NCBI GenBank assembly: GCA_038501785.1
Contig: JBAMJR010000492.1
Coordinates: forward strand, 103,501-167,500
DNA: 64,000 nt
Source: Myoxocephalus aenaeus
Lineage: Eukaryota; Chordata; Actinopteri; Perciformes; Cottidae
Direction: 5' to 3'
The notes under the pieces are model-generated. The model had not been told where the DNA came from. It saw only the letters and a list, made by a program, of their open reading frames with translations, and searched no databases. The translations under genes were made by a program, and so were the position numbers. Shown here in pieces: positions 11,767-22,642 of the stretch (position 1 is the stretch's first letter; each line of letters starts with the position of its first letter).

Positions 11767-12244
11767 TCTCTCCCGTCCTGCGGTCGTGTAGTCAGTTAAC
11801 ATCGATGCGTTACCGCTATTGATCGACAGAAGAGCCGGACACATTCGGCTCAAACTGTAAATTAGCCGGAGACCACGACACGAGGAGCGTCTCTGTCCCA
11901 TTCAGTAAAAGGTACATGGTTATTCCCAGGCCTGGAAAAGTCCTTGAAACCAATTAAATCCCCAAAAGTGTAGTAAAAGTCATGTAAATGTGTTATATTC
12001 ATGTGTTCATGTCGTTCATTTACGCTGAGTTTGAAATAATGAATATGCTTTTAAAAGAAAGACTCAAAATATAAGCAGGCATACATACAGGCATCTATAT
12101 AAATGTTTATTCTTTTAATCAAACTATTGTCTCATTCATTTGAGTCATTTAAGGTTTACTGTATGCTTTGTATTCTCATTGTTAGTTTAAATACTACATT
12201 TACTCACTTTTTCATGTTTACACCCAGATTTCACTAAATGTTTT

Positions 12245-12470
12245 CTCATGGACATTTGGTTAAAAGTCATTAAAATTTGGTTAAAAGTCATGGAAATTTG
12301 GTTAAAAGTCATGAAAATTTGGTGAAAAGTCATGATTTTTTTTTTAAAAGTCATGAAAATTTGGTTAAAAGTCAAGGAAATTTGGTTAAAAGTCATGAAA
12401 ATGTTGTTAAAAGTCAAGGAAATTTGGTTAAAAGTCAAGGAAATTTGGTTAAAAGTCCTGGACATCCATT
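12245..12470. repeat. 21-bp minisatellite
   Basis: About 11 units of gtcatgaaaatttggttaaaa. The unit length is a multiple of three, so both strands stay open; the resulting short frames are not genes. Confidence 0.9.
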
Positions 12471-12601
12471 GGTCAAAGTGTGAACCCAGCTTGATGCTCC
12501 TCTCTCACATTCCACAAATTTGGTTTTATTTCAGCGTGAAATCTCCTGCTGGCCGAGAGGAGTTGCAGCTCTAAGCCCCTGTTTGACCCCCTTCCTCACC
12601 C

Positions 12602-12602
<1 letters not shown>

Positions 12603-12647
<45 letters not shown>
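12603..12647. repeat. TA microsatellite
   Basis: (TA)n of about 45 bp. Confidence 0.95.
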
Positions 12648-12654
12648 TTATACA

Positions 12655-12925
12655 CACACTTGGAATGCAGGGCTCCCGATTTAGTTTCTCCAAATCTCCA
12701 GTTGAAAAAGAAAGAAGGAACCCCCGCTGAGATTAGGTGAGCAGCACATTAACCCTGACAGATGGAGCGCCTAATTTACTTTGCCATTAGCCGGGAGCTG
12801 AGGGACAACATTCGCTGGGGCTCACCCTTATCTCACCCTTATCTCACCCTTACCTCACCCTTACCTCACCCCCTGCCACGCAGCCCGCCTCCCCTCCTGT
12901 AAATCCCAATCAGCTGTCAGGGATC
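12655..12925. promoter_or_regulatory. Candidate conserved non-coding element, left part
   Basis: Complex sequence with homeodomain-type ATTA/TAAT cores, a MEIS/TGIF-type CTGACAG (near 12758) and repeated ctcaccctta. It ends where the pyrimidine tract begins and may once have been continuous with 13455-13860. Inference from composition. Confidence 0.3.
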
Positions 12926-12927
12926 CT

Positions 12928-13451
12928 TCTCTCCTCTCCTCTCTCCTCTCTCCTCTCCTCTCCTCTCCTCTCCTCTCCTCTCCTCTCCTCTCCTCTCCTC
13001 TCTCCTCTCCTCTCCTCTCCTCTCCTCTCCTCTCCTCTCTCCTCTCTCCTCTCTCCTCTCCTCTCTCCTCTCTCCTCTCCTCTCCTCTCCTCTCCTCTCT
13101 CCTCTCTCCTCTCCTCTCCTCTCCTCTCCTCTCCTCTCTCCTCTCTCCTCTCCTCTCCTCTCTCCTCTCTCCTCTCTCCTCTCTCCTCTCTCCTCTCCTC
13201 TCCTCTCTCCTCTCTCCTCTCTCCTCTCTCCTCTCCTCTCCTCTCTCCTCTCTCCTCTCTCCTCTCTCCTCTCCTCTCCTCTCCTCTCCTCTCTCCTCTC
13301 TCCTCTCCTCTCCTCTCCTCTCCTCTCCTCTCCTCTCTCCTCTCTCCTCTCCTCTCCTCTTCTCTTCTCTCCTCTCCTCTCCTCTCTCCTCTCTCCTCTC
13401 CTCTCCTCTCTCCTCTCTCCTCTCTCCTCTCTCCTCTCTCCTCTCTCCTCC
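12928..13451. repeat. Pyrimidine tract of CTCTC/CTCCT units
   Basis: About 520 bp of almost pure C/T on the plus strand made of intermixed 5- and 7-bp units. The minus-strand frame of 290 residues across it is an Arg/Glu repeat artefact. Long polypurine-polypyrimidine mirror sequence like this can form triplex DNA. Confidence 0.95.
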
Positions 13452-13454
13452 AGC

Positions 13455-13865
13455 TTCATGCCACTTGGCGAGCTCACAGTAAATCCTAATCCTCGTTTAC
13501 AGCTGCTAGGAGGAACCCGGGCCCCCTCAGCCGTGTCCAACTGGGCCACACATCCAGTTATTCGCCTCAATCCCGCCGGGGCGGGCCTGCCGCTAAATAA
13601 GAGGCCTGGCGAGGAGAAAGGCCCGTCTCCTTTGACCGTATGCCCGCCCCCCTGTTCCTGGAAATTAGTCACGGAATTAGAGGCAGGATTAGGTCTCACC
13701 TCTGTGGGAACATTTTTCACATGAAGGCAAGATCTGTGCAGGGCGAGGGTGAGCTGTGATAGGCCGAGAGAGCTGTCAATCAAGCTCACACGATTCCTAA
13801 TTTACCCGCCTGTTGGCGTCCGGCTGCAGATATTAATGGAGGGCAGACACCTTAAGATTTTCTTG
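13455..13865. promoter_or_regulatory. Candidate conserved non-coding element with OTX/CRX-type sites
   Basis: Complex sequence with several TAATCC/GGATTA cores (atcctaatcc near 13484; ggattagg near 13685), ATTAG cores near 13665 and 13678, and GC-box-like sequence near 13580. TAATCC is the bicoid-class (OTX, CRX, PITX) core. A retinal or hair-cell enhancer for morn4 would fit the known expression of the family. Inference. Confidence 0.35.
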
Positions 13866-13881
13866 GATGTATCCTTTAATG

Positions 13882-13941
13882 CAGTGATTCTCAACTGGTG
13901 GGTTGGACCCGTTTTCAGTGGGTCGTGTTTTCAGTTGCCTG

Positions 13942-13972
<31 letters not shown>

Positions 13973-14823
13973 CTTTTTTTTTTTTTTTTCATCCTGTGGT
14001 TTTATTTTGAAAGGACTTTTTTATGCAGCGGAGTGTCGTTATTTTGCCGGCTCTGGTTTCAACTGGTTTTGCACTTGGGTCAAATCATCCTGATATGAGG
14101 GAGACTCTGGGTTTTTAGGATAATTAAATTAAACAGCCTACTGAATATAACATTGACAACTGATGGCGCTGCCTGCATGACAGGAAAAAACTCAGGGGTT
14201 GGGAGGAGAATTGAGTGCTGCTTAATTTTCTGTAAAGCACAATGTTTTTCAGTATTTACTGATGAGGTAATCACAAGAGAAGTTAATGTTGTATATATGA
14301 ATCCTTTTGAATTCCACTTTTGTTTAATTTATTTTGAGTTAGTGGAAAAGCTGCTCCTCAACACAGTGACGTGTTCCACAGTAAAGTGTTTGTCATAGAT
14401 TCGGTGAGTGTGTTCTCAGTTAAAGTTAGGTCATTTCAGTCTTTTTGAAACTACTTCTTAGTTGTTGGACTGTTTGTGCATGAAAGCTGTTGAGTCTGTT
14501 TAAAAATAGCTGAAGATTCTGAATTGTTATATATGTTGTAATACCTCGTGTCCTGAAGATGCAGTTTTAGTTTTTTAATTAAAATGCAGCTAATTGAGTG
14601 TAAAAGGGAATAGTTCCCTCTCTATCATCGCCACCAGCTGCTCGTTTTGGTTATTAAACTTGTTTTTGTGTTAGCATACATGTTCTGTACTAGCTCAGGT
14701 TCAAACTGCACCATCTTTTCATTACATACATTGGAGAAGTTGAGAATGTTCCTCGATTTGGGTCGCGGCTCGTCATTCAGGGGTGATAGTGGGTCCCGGA
14801 GCCAGACCAGTTGAGAACCACTG
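13882..14823 (+). mobile_element. hAT-family DNA transposon remnant with 8-bp target duplication
   Basis: 942-bp element. Ends are CAGTGATTCTCAACTGG on the left and the complementary CCAGTTGAGAACCACTG on the right, typical hAT terminal inverted repeats. It is flanked by a perfect 8-bp duplication CTTTAATG (13874-13881 and 14824-14831). Inside, near 14150, a short frame reads TTDGAACMTGKNSGVG, resembling the catalytic-domain segment of hAT transposases (ZBED5/GTF2IRD2 type). The frame is only about 80 residues, so the copy is non-autonomous. It carries a poly(A)/poly(T) run at 13941-13990. Confidence 0.9.
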
Positions 14824-14929
14824 CTTTAATGTATCCTTTAATCTTCTCCTTAAGCATTTCCTTAAAACGTCTACTTAAGTATTTAAGGTTTTCTCCTCAT
14901 CATATACTTAAGGAACCCCTTAAACTTGA

Positions 14930-15195
14930 ATAATATAATATATGATATCATGATATATTATAGTATATATATATATAATATATTGTTTTATCATATATTA
15001 TATGATAGACATAAATAATAATTTATTTATAAATAATATAATATATATATAACATTATTTATAAATTATTATATAATAATATAATATAATTATATATTAT
15101 AGTATATATAATATATTGTATTATTATATATTATAATATATAAACAATAATTTATATATAAATAATATTATATATATATATATATATAAAATCAC
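14930..15195. repeat. AT-rich satellite-like DNA
   Basis: About 265 bp of irregular ATAATATA repeats in morn4 intron 1. Confidence 0.85.
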
Positions 15196-15311
15196 CTCTA
15201 TACGGATTTTTGATGAGCGTTCTACTTAATTGTTGACTGGCTCTGAATTGTTATTTTATGCATATTAATGCGACCCGTGTTCCCCGTGTGCGCGTAGAGG
15301 CCATTTTGACG

Positions 15312-15470
15312 TGTCACTGCGGGGTAACCACAGGTGTAATTGGTCCAATTAATTACGGTCCCACTCTGTTGAGGGTAACACAGCGCATTACCACAGGCCC
15401 CGTCCCACATGAACGCAACGGGGCCGTGATGATTGTTATTAATTACACCTGTGTTTACCCTGCAGTGACA
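15312..15470. other. Long imperfect palindrome in complex sequence
   Basis: A 30-bp arm at 15312-15341 (starting TGTCACTGC) is complementary to 15441-15470 (ending GCAGTGACA) with 2 mismatches; the spacer is 99 bp. The arms contain CAGGTGTAATT. The spacer also shows weaker symmetry. Could be a paired regulatory element or a hairpin-type MITE. Confidence 0.7.
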
Positions 15471-15881
15471 CACACGTCGTGGCAAAGTGAGTCAGGCGTG
15501 TGATCGGCGTGCATCAGCTCATGGAGATCCATCAAAGAAACTAGTACACAAAAGACCTCAGCGAGGAACCTCTGACTCCGTTTATGCCGATGAACGAAGG
15601 AAATGAACGCGTCCCCAGAAGAAACCAATGGATGTGCTGAACAACGAGTAAATACATGGTTTATAAATGATATGTGCCTTTTTTTGCGTGCTATTTTAAC
15701 GCCATGTAGTCTGTACTGACAAACGCGTGAATATGGAGCGTTCAAACAAACACAGGACTTTCAACCAGGAGACCTGTGTTATTGTAAAGTTACGTTAACT
15801 TACCGTAAACCTACGATGTGTTGTTTACGTTTTAGTTAACCAATGAACACATTTGAGCCCGGTGTTTTTTTTTCTTCTAAA

Positions 15882-17113
15882 AACATAACTAAGTGGTTTT
15901 GTTGCCTCCGTTTCACGATAACGATTTGTCGCAAATGCGTTTCCGCTTTTCTTATACTCTCAGAAACGCCAGAGGACGTACGACCTAATGAACTGTGAAG
16001 AATCAAAAAGACAAAGGGGTGTAACTCAGAGATATGAACATAACTAAAGGTGTAACCGGCAAAAAGCCACAAACCGACCTCCACCATGACGAGGAGGGAT
16101 CGTAATTATCTGTTAACTCGTATCTCATGTTCATAAACTACTTTATTGTCTTCATACAAACCCTGTCAAGAAAAAAAAGTAGAGTATTACAAAGTACATA
16201 TTCTGTAAAACAATTTGATTTGGCTGCAAAATATTTCCTCAAATGAATAATGTCAAGACATCCTGTTTCTTCCTTTAATCTCTCGACGTGTAAACAGCGT
16301 TTTTATTTATCAGTGAATTATCTGTGACAGAAGTTACGCCGTGTTTCTTCCTCTAATCTCGCGTCACTCACTGGTTACTTTCTTTGTGCTGTGATGGAGA
16401 AAATAAATGAAGAATCCCTTTGGAAACGTGATGAGAAAAGTCTGAAAAAAGAACGAATGTGATCTTCGTAGCCGAGAAACTGGCCAAGAAATGGTGCGAG
16501 GTCATGGTCAACATTTGGGTCCGAGCCCGTTTGGTTCCACTTGCTTTTGTTGGGATCGTTTGTGCCGAAGACATTACATCCCTGGTTGTAATGAACACGC
16601 GGGAAACGGTTGGTGGTACGGAGGCTCGAACTCGCCCTATTGTGAGTTTTCCTTCAAGGATATGGAAACAAGTGTGCTTTTTGAAATTATAGTTTGTATT
16701 TCAGTCAACATTTTATTGCTAATTCGACCGTGGCCTCCCGAGAGGGTTCCAGTTTATTGTGCGTTGTGGTTGAAGTGTGCGACACAAACATGCCTGTTGA
16801 CCGCTGAAGTGGTCGCCGTATAGAAGGCAGGATTCTCCATATTTGAATGTATTATTGCGTTCCTGATAAACGTGGTCTGAGTGCAGCATAGAGACGTGAT
16901 GTTTTCAATATCATCCATTCATAAAATGAATAAAAAAGATCGTAGAAGGCCAAATAGACTCACGTACATTTAATTTTTCCATTTGGTATCGTTCAGTTAT
17001 TTGTATTATTATTATTTGCTGTCTTGTTGATTTCATTTCGCTCCCTTCAACTCACATAAGGAACATTATGACCACTGACGTGCAGCCAGTTATACAACCG
17101 TGGACATTTACAG

Positions 17114-17120
<7 letters not shown>
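15882..17120 (+). repeat. Duplicated segment B, copy 1
   Basis: About 1.24 kb repeated almost identically in inverted orientation at 45612-46873. The second copy has an extra stretch of about 20 bp near 46805. Short open frames (77 and 110 residues) exist in both copies but match no family I know and lack an obvious exon structure. Confidence 0.85.

Positions 17121-17163
<43 letters not shown>
17119..17163. repeat. TA microsatellite
   Basis: (TA)n between segment B and the TTAGTGCTGTCA element. Confidence 0.95.
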
Positions 17164-17167
<4 letters not shown>

Positions 17168-17442
17168 TGCTGTCAAACGATTAAAATATTTAATCGCGAT
17201 TAATCACATTTATGTCATAGTTAACTCGCGATTAATCGCAATTAATCACACTTTTTTTTTTCATTTTAATGCTCTTATCAACATGAAAAAGTGGATTGGC
17301 TTGCTTTATGCAAATGTTTTATTTTATTGAAAAACAACTGCCAAACAGGGCGGTACAAAATGAAATTATAAAGTGCACATTTCAGGTAAACAAGGGTTTA
17401 CAAAATAAAATTATAAAGTGCACATTTCAGGTAAACAAGGGC

Positions 17443-17450
<8 letters not shown>
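17164..17450 (+). mobile_element. 5' fragment of TTAGTGCTGTCA terminal-inverted-repeat element
   Basis: Begins TTAGTGCTGTCAAACGATTA like the complete copy at 33552 and follows it for about 280 bp, with an internal duplication of 'aagtgcacatttcaggtaaa'. It then runs into a GA repeat. No matching right terminus was seen, so the copy is truncated or diverged. Confidence 0.8.

Positions 17451-17507
<57 letters not shown>
17449..17507. repeat. GA microsatellite
   Basis: (GA)n of about 59 bp. Confidence 0.95.
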
Positions 17508-17509
<2 letters not shown>

Positions 17510-18235
17510 GTGAACATAGCAGTCAGGCTCCTGAAGGTAACTCGTAGGTCCTGTCTTTGGATGCGATGCGTATTCTATCAGCTAGACCCTCGTCCTCCAC
17601 AACGTTAACAGGCTACACGCAGTAGCCACCATTTAGCTATGGCTGCAATAAGTCTGTTCTCGTTGTGGTGTCCATGTGTTTCTGAAGTCATCCATTCTTG
17701 TCTGCTATGACGAGGGGGCGCAGAGTTAGCATCAAGTGTTGTTTCAGACTGGATAGGCTACGATGATAGCTCAGTCCACAGTGACTAATGGCACATACCA
17801 CTTTGGTCTTGTCAAGGGAACTGTGAAGGACCACGGTAAGCAAAACTGGGAAGGCAGGGTGAGGTGTAGAAAAATAGGGATTTTATTGCCCCAAAGCTAT
17901 TTACATGGTTCAGATGGGGAACAAAATCATAACAACAATGACACCCTAAAGTTGGCGACAAACATAGTGAGCACTCCATGGTACAGGAGACACTCCAGAG
18001 CCATCTCCTATGGCAGGGTATATAGCCGTTGGCTGGTCCATTGGCTAATTGGAAGGGGGAAGAGACCCCTCTCACCAGTGGTGCAGAACAGCCGGCCGCT
18101 GAGGACACCCCTCTGGCCGAGGCAACATGGCACGGCCCAATCCTTCAGGCACACTATTTAGGCAGGTGTGAACACGGCATTAGCACTCATCTCAACTTCA
18201 TATATCTTAATTGCGTGCACTCAATAAAGACAATG
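17510..18235. other. Probable old transposable element, class unknown
   Basis: Complex sequence without exon similarity. A 132-residue frame at 17763-18161 has no recognised domain and is opposed by one of similar length on the other strand. I treat it as dispersed-repeat DNA. Confidence 0.3.
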
Positions 18236-18289
18236 GTTTATATATATATATATATATAAATGTATATATACATGTATGTACACATACAT

Positions 18290-18320
<31 letters not shown>

Positions 18321-18399
18321 ATGTTTATATGTATATATATGTACGTTTAGATATACTGTATATACATATATAAATAAATATTGAAATGTATAAATATAA

Positions 18400-18439
<40 letters not shown>

Positions 18440-18471
18440 ATATATATATAAATGTATATATATACATTTTC

Positions 18472-18502
<31 letters not shown>

Positions 18503-18570
18503 CATATATATAAATAATGTATATAAATGTATATATCAAAATAAATGTATATAAATATAAATGTATATAA

Positions 18571-18611
<41 letters not shown>

Positions 18612-18642
18612 TATATAAATATAAATGTATATATACAGTATA

Positions 18643-18721
<79 letters not shown>

Positions 18722-18722
18722 G
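18236..18722. repeat. Long TA-rich satellite upstream of morn4 exon 2
   Basis: About 490 bp of TATA/TGTA repeats, ending some 50 bp before the exon 2 acceptor. Tyr/Ile-rich frames on both strands are artefacts. Confidence 0.95.
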
Positions 18723-18773
18723 TAAATAAATAAATGTACATGCCCCCATCAGCTGTGTGTGTTTGCGCTGCAG

Positions 18774-18888
18774 GTCTGCGTCACGGCCTCGGTCAGCTGA
18801 CCTTCAGCGACGGGACGTGCTTCACCGGACAGTTTGAGAACGGCCTCTTCAACGGCTGCGGGGTGCTGGTCTTCCCCGACGGCTCCAG
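18774..18888 (+). CDS. morn4: morn4 coding exon 2
   Basis: Acceptor gcgctgcag ends at 18773; donor AG|GTCTGT follows 18888. Codes residues 23-60 and part of 61: the end of MORN repeat 1 (LRHGLGQLTF) and MORN repeat 2 (DGTCFTGQFENGLFNGCG). Enters in phase 1 and leaves in phase 2, matching exons 1 and 3. Confidence 0.95.
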
Positions 18889-21076
18889 GTCTGTGACGAC
18901 GCTTCCAGCTACTCCGACCTTTGACCTTTCTAAATGAAATCCCCTTTTTTGGGGGGGAAATGATCTGAAAAATGAAGTTATATTTCTGCTGAATCGATGG
19001 ATCAATTAAATTGTTATTTTGGAAAAAATGCTCATCATCACAACTTAAAATTGAAGATATACATTTTCCAGTGATATAAGGAGTATAGTACAAAATCTTT
19101 ATCATTATTCATCATTTTCAAACTTGTTAATTTATTACCAGAAAAATTGCAGATTATTTTTCTGCCGATCGTCTCATGAATTAATTGAATAAATGTGTTT
19201 GCTCTAGTTAGTGTGTTGGATTTCCATAAAAGGCTCAATCTTCATGCAGGGTTAGCAACATGCTAACTAAAGATCATTTTGATCATCGATTAATTCGGTT
19301 GATTGTTTTCATGATTAATCAATGAATTTGTTCATTCAGATGGTGAATGTTGTGTTTTAAACCCAAGACATCTTTTGCTTTTAAATAATAGAAAACAGCA
19401 TACAGCAACAAATTAGTCACATCCCAGAAGCTGAAAATAAATAATGTTTGATGTTTTTGATTGATATAAAAGGAAAGATGTTTAATTAAAACTTTTGCAA
19501 AAGTCAGGTCTTTTGTACTCACACAAATAATAAAACGCATTTTTTAAATTCAATCTTCAGAAATATGCAAAGAAGGAAAGAAACTCCTCGAGTGCTTTAA
19601 CAAGCTCAACTTTTTGAATGTCAGATAGTTTTTGAAGCATTCACTTTTCATTCATTTGGTTATCAAAAAGAAAGAGAAAGAACGGTGTTAATTAAAAGGA
19701 TGTGGCTCGGTGACCCCGAAGCGTTCCTCCCCAATTCAGAGTTTTTTTTCCCGCTCTTTGGAGGAGCGGCACTCGAGTGGAGCCGAGCGGCTCGGGGCGA
19801 TTCCTCCGTTGTGTCTCATTCTTCGGTTTTGCTTTCCAAAGACAAAAAGGTGTAAACTGAAGATCTTGTCTTTTGCGTCTCCGAGTAGTTTCGGTCCTTG
19901 GACTTGAAAGGAATGGAAGAGAAGTTTGCGGAGAACGGCGGCGACAATGAGCGCCGGGTTAAAGAGTCGTTTGAGAAAGGAGAGAACGTCTCGTTGAACC
20001 TGCTGGGGTTGTGGGCGCTCAATCAAAATTCCCTTTTTATCTGTATAAAAAATTCTAAGTGAAATCAGGTGCAGGTGAATGTCTCACGGTAGATTTTCTG
20101 TTACTCCGAGTGTGACCCAGACTAATTAATTTTAAAGAATGAATTATTATTATTGTTGTTGTGAAGCGAGACTTCCCGTTGTGCGTTTGAACTCTCTGGC
20201 GGTTCAGCCTCTCGTCTGTTTGAAGCCGCTTGACATTGAAGTGACGGCATATTGTCATCCTGCTGTTTGTGTTATAAAAATAAAAAAAAGGGCCCGATTT
20301 CTCGCTATTTTATCTCTGGGAAAGTGTGAAACGCAGCGCGTGCAAGAATGTAGCGAAAGGGTTTGTTAAAAAAAGAAGAAAGAGTGTGTTCAGATGTGTA
20401 AATACCAGTCTATATGTTATTGGTTATGAGTAAATGTGTGAAGAGAAGTGAATTATACAGTTTTTATAGCAACATCTGCCATAGAGCCCTAATGGGCCCC
20501 ACAGTTTTCAAGGGGTTTAAGAAACAGAATAAGAGAGAAACAATAAACAAGAAATGCATTTTTTTCTTCTTATTTTCCACTCGGCCAGCTGCGTTGCTTA
20601 ATGTTAACATTTGGGAATGTTCAGCAGCTCCACACGATCGGAGGGTTTTTACACTATTATCATGTTTAATTCCCACGTGGTTAAACATGCAGTTGGACCC
20701 GTGACCAGCTGCTCCTCGCAGCTTCAAAATCCTTCCGGAAACGGCGTTATTTGGATAAACTGATCACATATTGGGGGAATCTAAATGGTTACTTCCAGTA
20801 AAAAAAATGAATAACAGTTTTCTTTAAAGCTTAAAAGATTTTTTTTGGGTCGGTAAAGTACGATAAAGCTGGCAAAAAAGTAACCGACATCAGATTACAG
20901 CGCGAGGCGACGCGGCAGCGCCCCCTATAGTTAAAGCAAAGGAGACGCTCTTTTCCTTCATTCTGAAATTAGTTTAAATGAACCGTTAGTACGCTCTACT
21001 TTTTCTTTTTCTGTTTTTACTCTTTTGTTTCGAGGCGTTTGTGTGAATATGTGTTTTTGTTGTTGTTATCCTCTAG
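18889..21076 (+). other. morn4: morn4 intron 2
   Basis: GT-AG intron of 2.2 kb, AT-rich on the left. A CTCF-like site (plus-strand gcagcgccccctatag, 20915-20930) lies near its 3' end. Otherwise no feature recognised. Confidence 0.85.
20915..20930 (-). promoter_or_regulatory. Single CTCF-like motif
   Basis: Minus strand reads CTATAGGGGGCGCTGC, a close match to the CTCF core. It is not part of a 73-bp array. Binding is inferred. Confidence 0.4.
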
Positions 21077-21186
21077 GTATGAGGGAGAGTTCGTTCAGGG
21101 CAAATTTCAAGGCGCCGGCGTCTTCGCTCGCTTCGACGGGATGAGGTTTGAAGGCGAGTTCAAGAGCGGATGTGTGGACGGTTACG
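21077..21186 (+). CDS. morn4: morn4 coding exon 3
   Basis: Acceptor atcctctag ends at 21076; donor ACG|GTGAGA follows 21186. Codes the rest of residue 61 to 97: MORN repeat 3 (YEGEFVQGKFQGAGVF) and most of MORN repeat 4 (MRFEGEFKSGCVDGYG). Ends in phase 1. Confidence 0.95.
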
Positions 21187-22642
21187 GTGAGACTTCCCCC
21201 CACAACTCCTCCCCCACAGGGACGCTGCTGCTGTACTGGTGCAGAGGACTTAAGGGCCGTACTTGTACTTTGACTTGAGTATTTGTACTCTTTTTACTTC
21301 TTCTCCACCAAAGTCAGATGCAAATATTCAATTTTGACTCCACAACTTTTTGTTACTTTGGACGATCCAAAATAAAACCTAAACTAATAAATTATGATAT
21401 TTATTATAGATCAAGATCAAACTTTATTGCTCCCGAGGGAAATGAACAGGCAGCAGCATATAAAGTAAAGGTGGGGCTTATTCTAATTAAAAGGACATGA
21501 ATGCATCAATAATTATAACATAATAATATATATTATTCTGCATAATGAGTATTTTTGCTATATTTTGAAGCTTCTACTTTTGTACTTTTATAAGTAAAAT
21601 ATGTGTGTGATGCAGGTAATCGTCCAAAGGTAAACATTTAAAGGCTTTGAGGAACATTTCTTGAGGATTATTTCCGACTTTGAGTTCATTTGCTTCACTT
21701 GAATGTTTCTTTGCAGCGACTTCTTTCCATCCAGGTTTTGTAGCAGTTCTCTCTCTCTAATCGTTATAAATACTTTTTAATCATATTAAGCAGCAAAAAC
21801 GTGTTAATTGTCTGGACCCGAGCTCGCCGTGTGCGTCGAGGCTCTGGAGTCTCTCTGAGGGTAATCAACACGTTCTTTTTTATTTGTGAAACCGTGACAA
21901 CTGGTTCATTTTTGTGGCTGTGAAAATAGAAATGGAACAAGACACACAAAAAAGATTCCTCCAGGTTCCTTGAGACCACCTGACGAGTGGTGGTTTTTAA
22001 CAAGGAAGGGACTCATTCCTTAAATGTTTTTATGCAGTTCTTTTGTTAAACATTAACCCAAAGTTCAGTAACAGGTACAAAAGCCCTTTATAGGAAGGCA
22101 GCAAGAAGTCAAACAGAAGATCAAGGTGATGAAACACCAAGGAGACTGAGTTAATACCATTTGATTTTTTTATTTTTATTTTTAAAGGGAACAAAACTCA
22201 CAAAGGAGGGTGAGAAAAGTTCACGACAAGTGCCAAGACGGATTCATAAGGGAAACAAAAGCCTCTCTGAAACGTGTGGAAATCATTCACGACTCAAAGT
22301 ACAGAAAAACATCTCACGGCACACTTGATCGCTCCAACTTTTTTAATGAAAGCTGAAGAGGGTGGATGTGAAACGTGCTGCCGGGAAAAATATTCAATTA
22401 GTTTTTTTTACGATTTAAACTCCTCTCGAGAAAATATCTTCAAGTTCCAATATTGGTATAAGCTGGTCTTATATTAACCGCTACGGTCGCCGAACGGCAT
22501 GCTGGGTACAGCTCGCTCTCCATCGGTCCCCATGTGGTCCTAAAGACGTGAATGTGGCCTTCAATGTCAGTCTGTGCATGTGTCCCACTCGGCCAGCTGC
22601 TGAGTTTGATGAAATACATCACATGGAGTCTTTTTGGTCCAG
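21187..22642 (+). other. morn4: morn4 intron 3
   Basis: GT-AG intron of 1.5 kb ending tttttggtccag. No gene or clear repeat inside. Confidence 0.85.

Noticed and set aside
12917..13789. 290-residue minus-strand frame of Arg/Glu repeats
   Set aside because: Translation of the CTCTCC tract; no domain, no flanking similarity.
16459..16823. 77- and 110-residue frames conserved between the two copies of segment B
   Set aside because: The copies are nearly identical DNA, so frame conservation carries no information; no known domain or exon context.
17763..18161. 132-residue plus frame
   Set aside because: No domain recognised, opposed by a 98-residue frame on the other strand, and embedded in repeat-like DNA within an intron.
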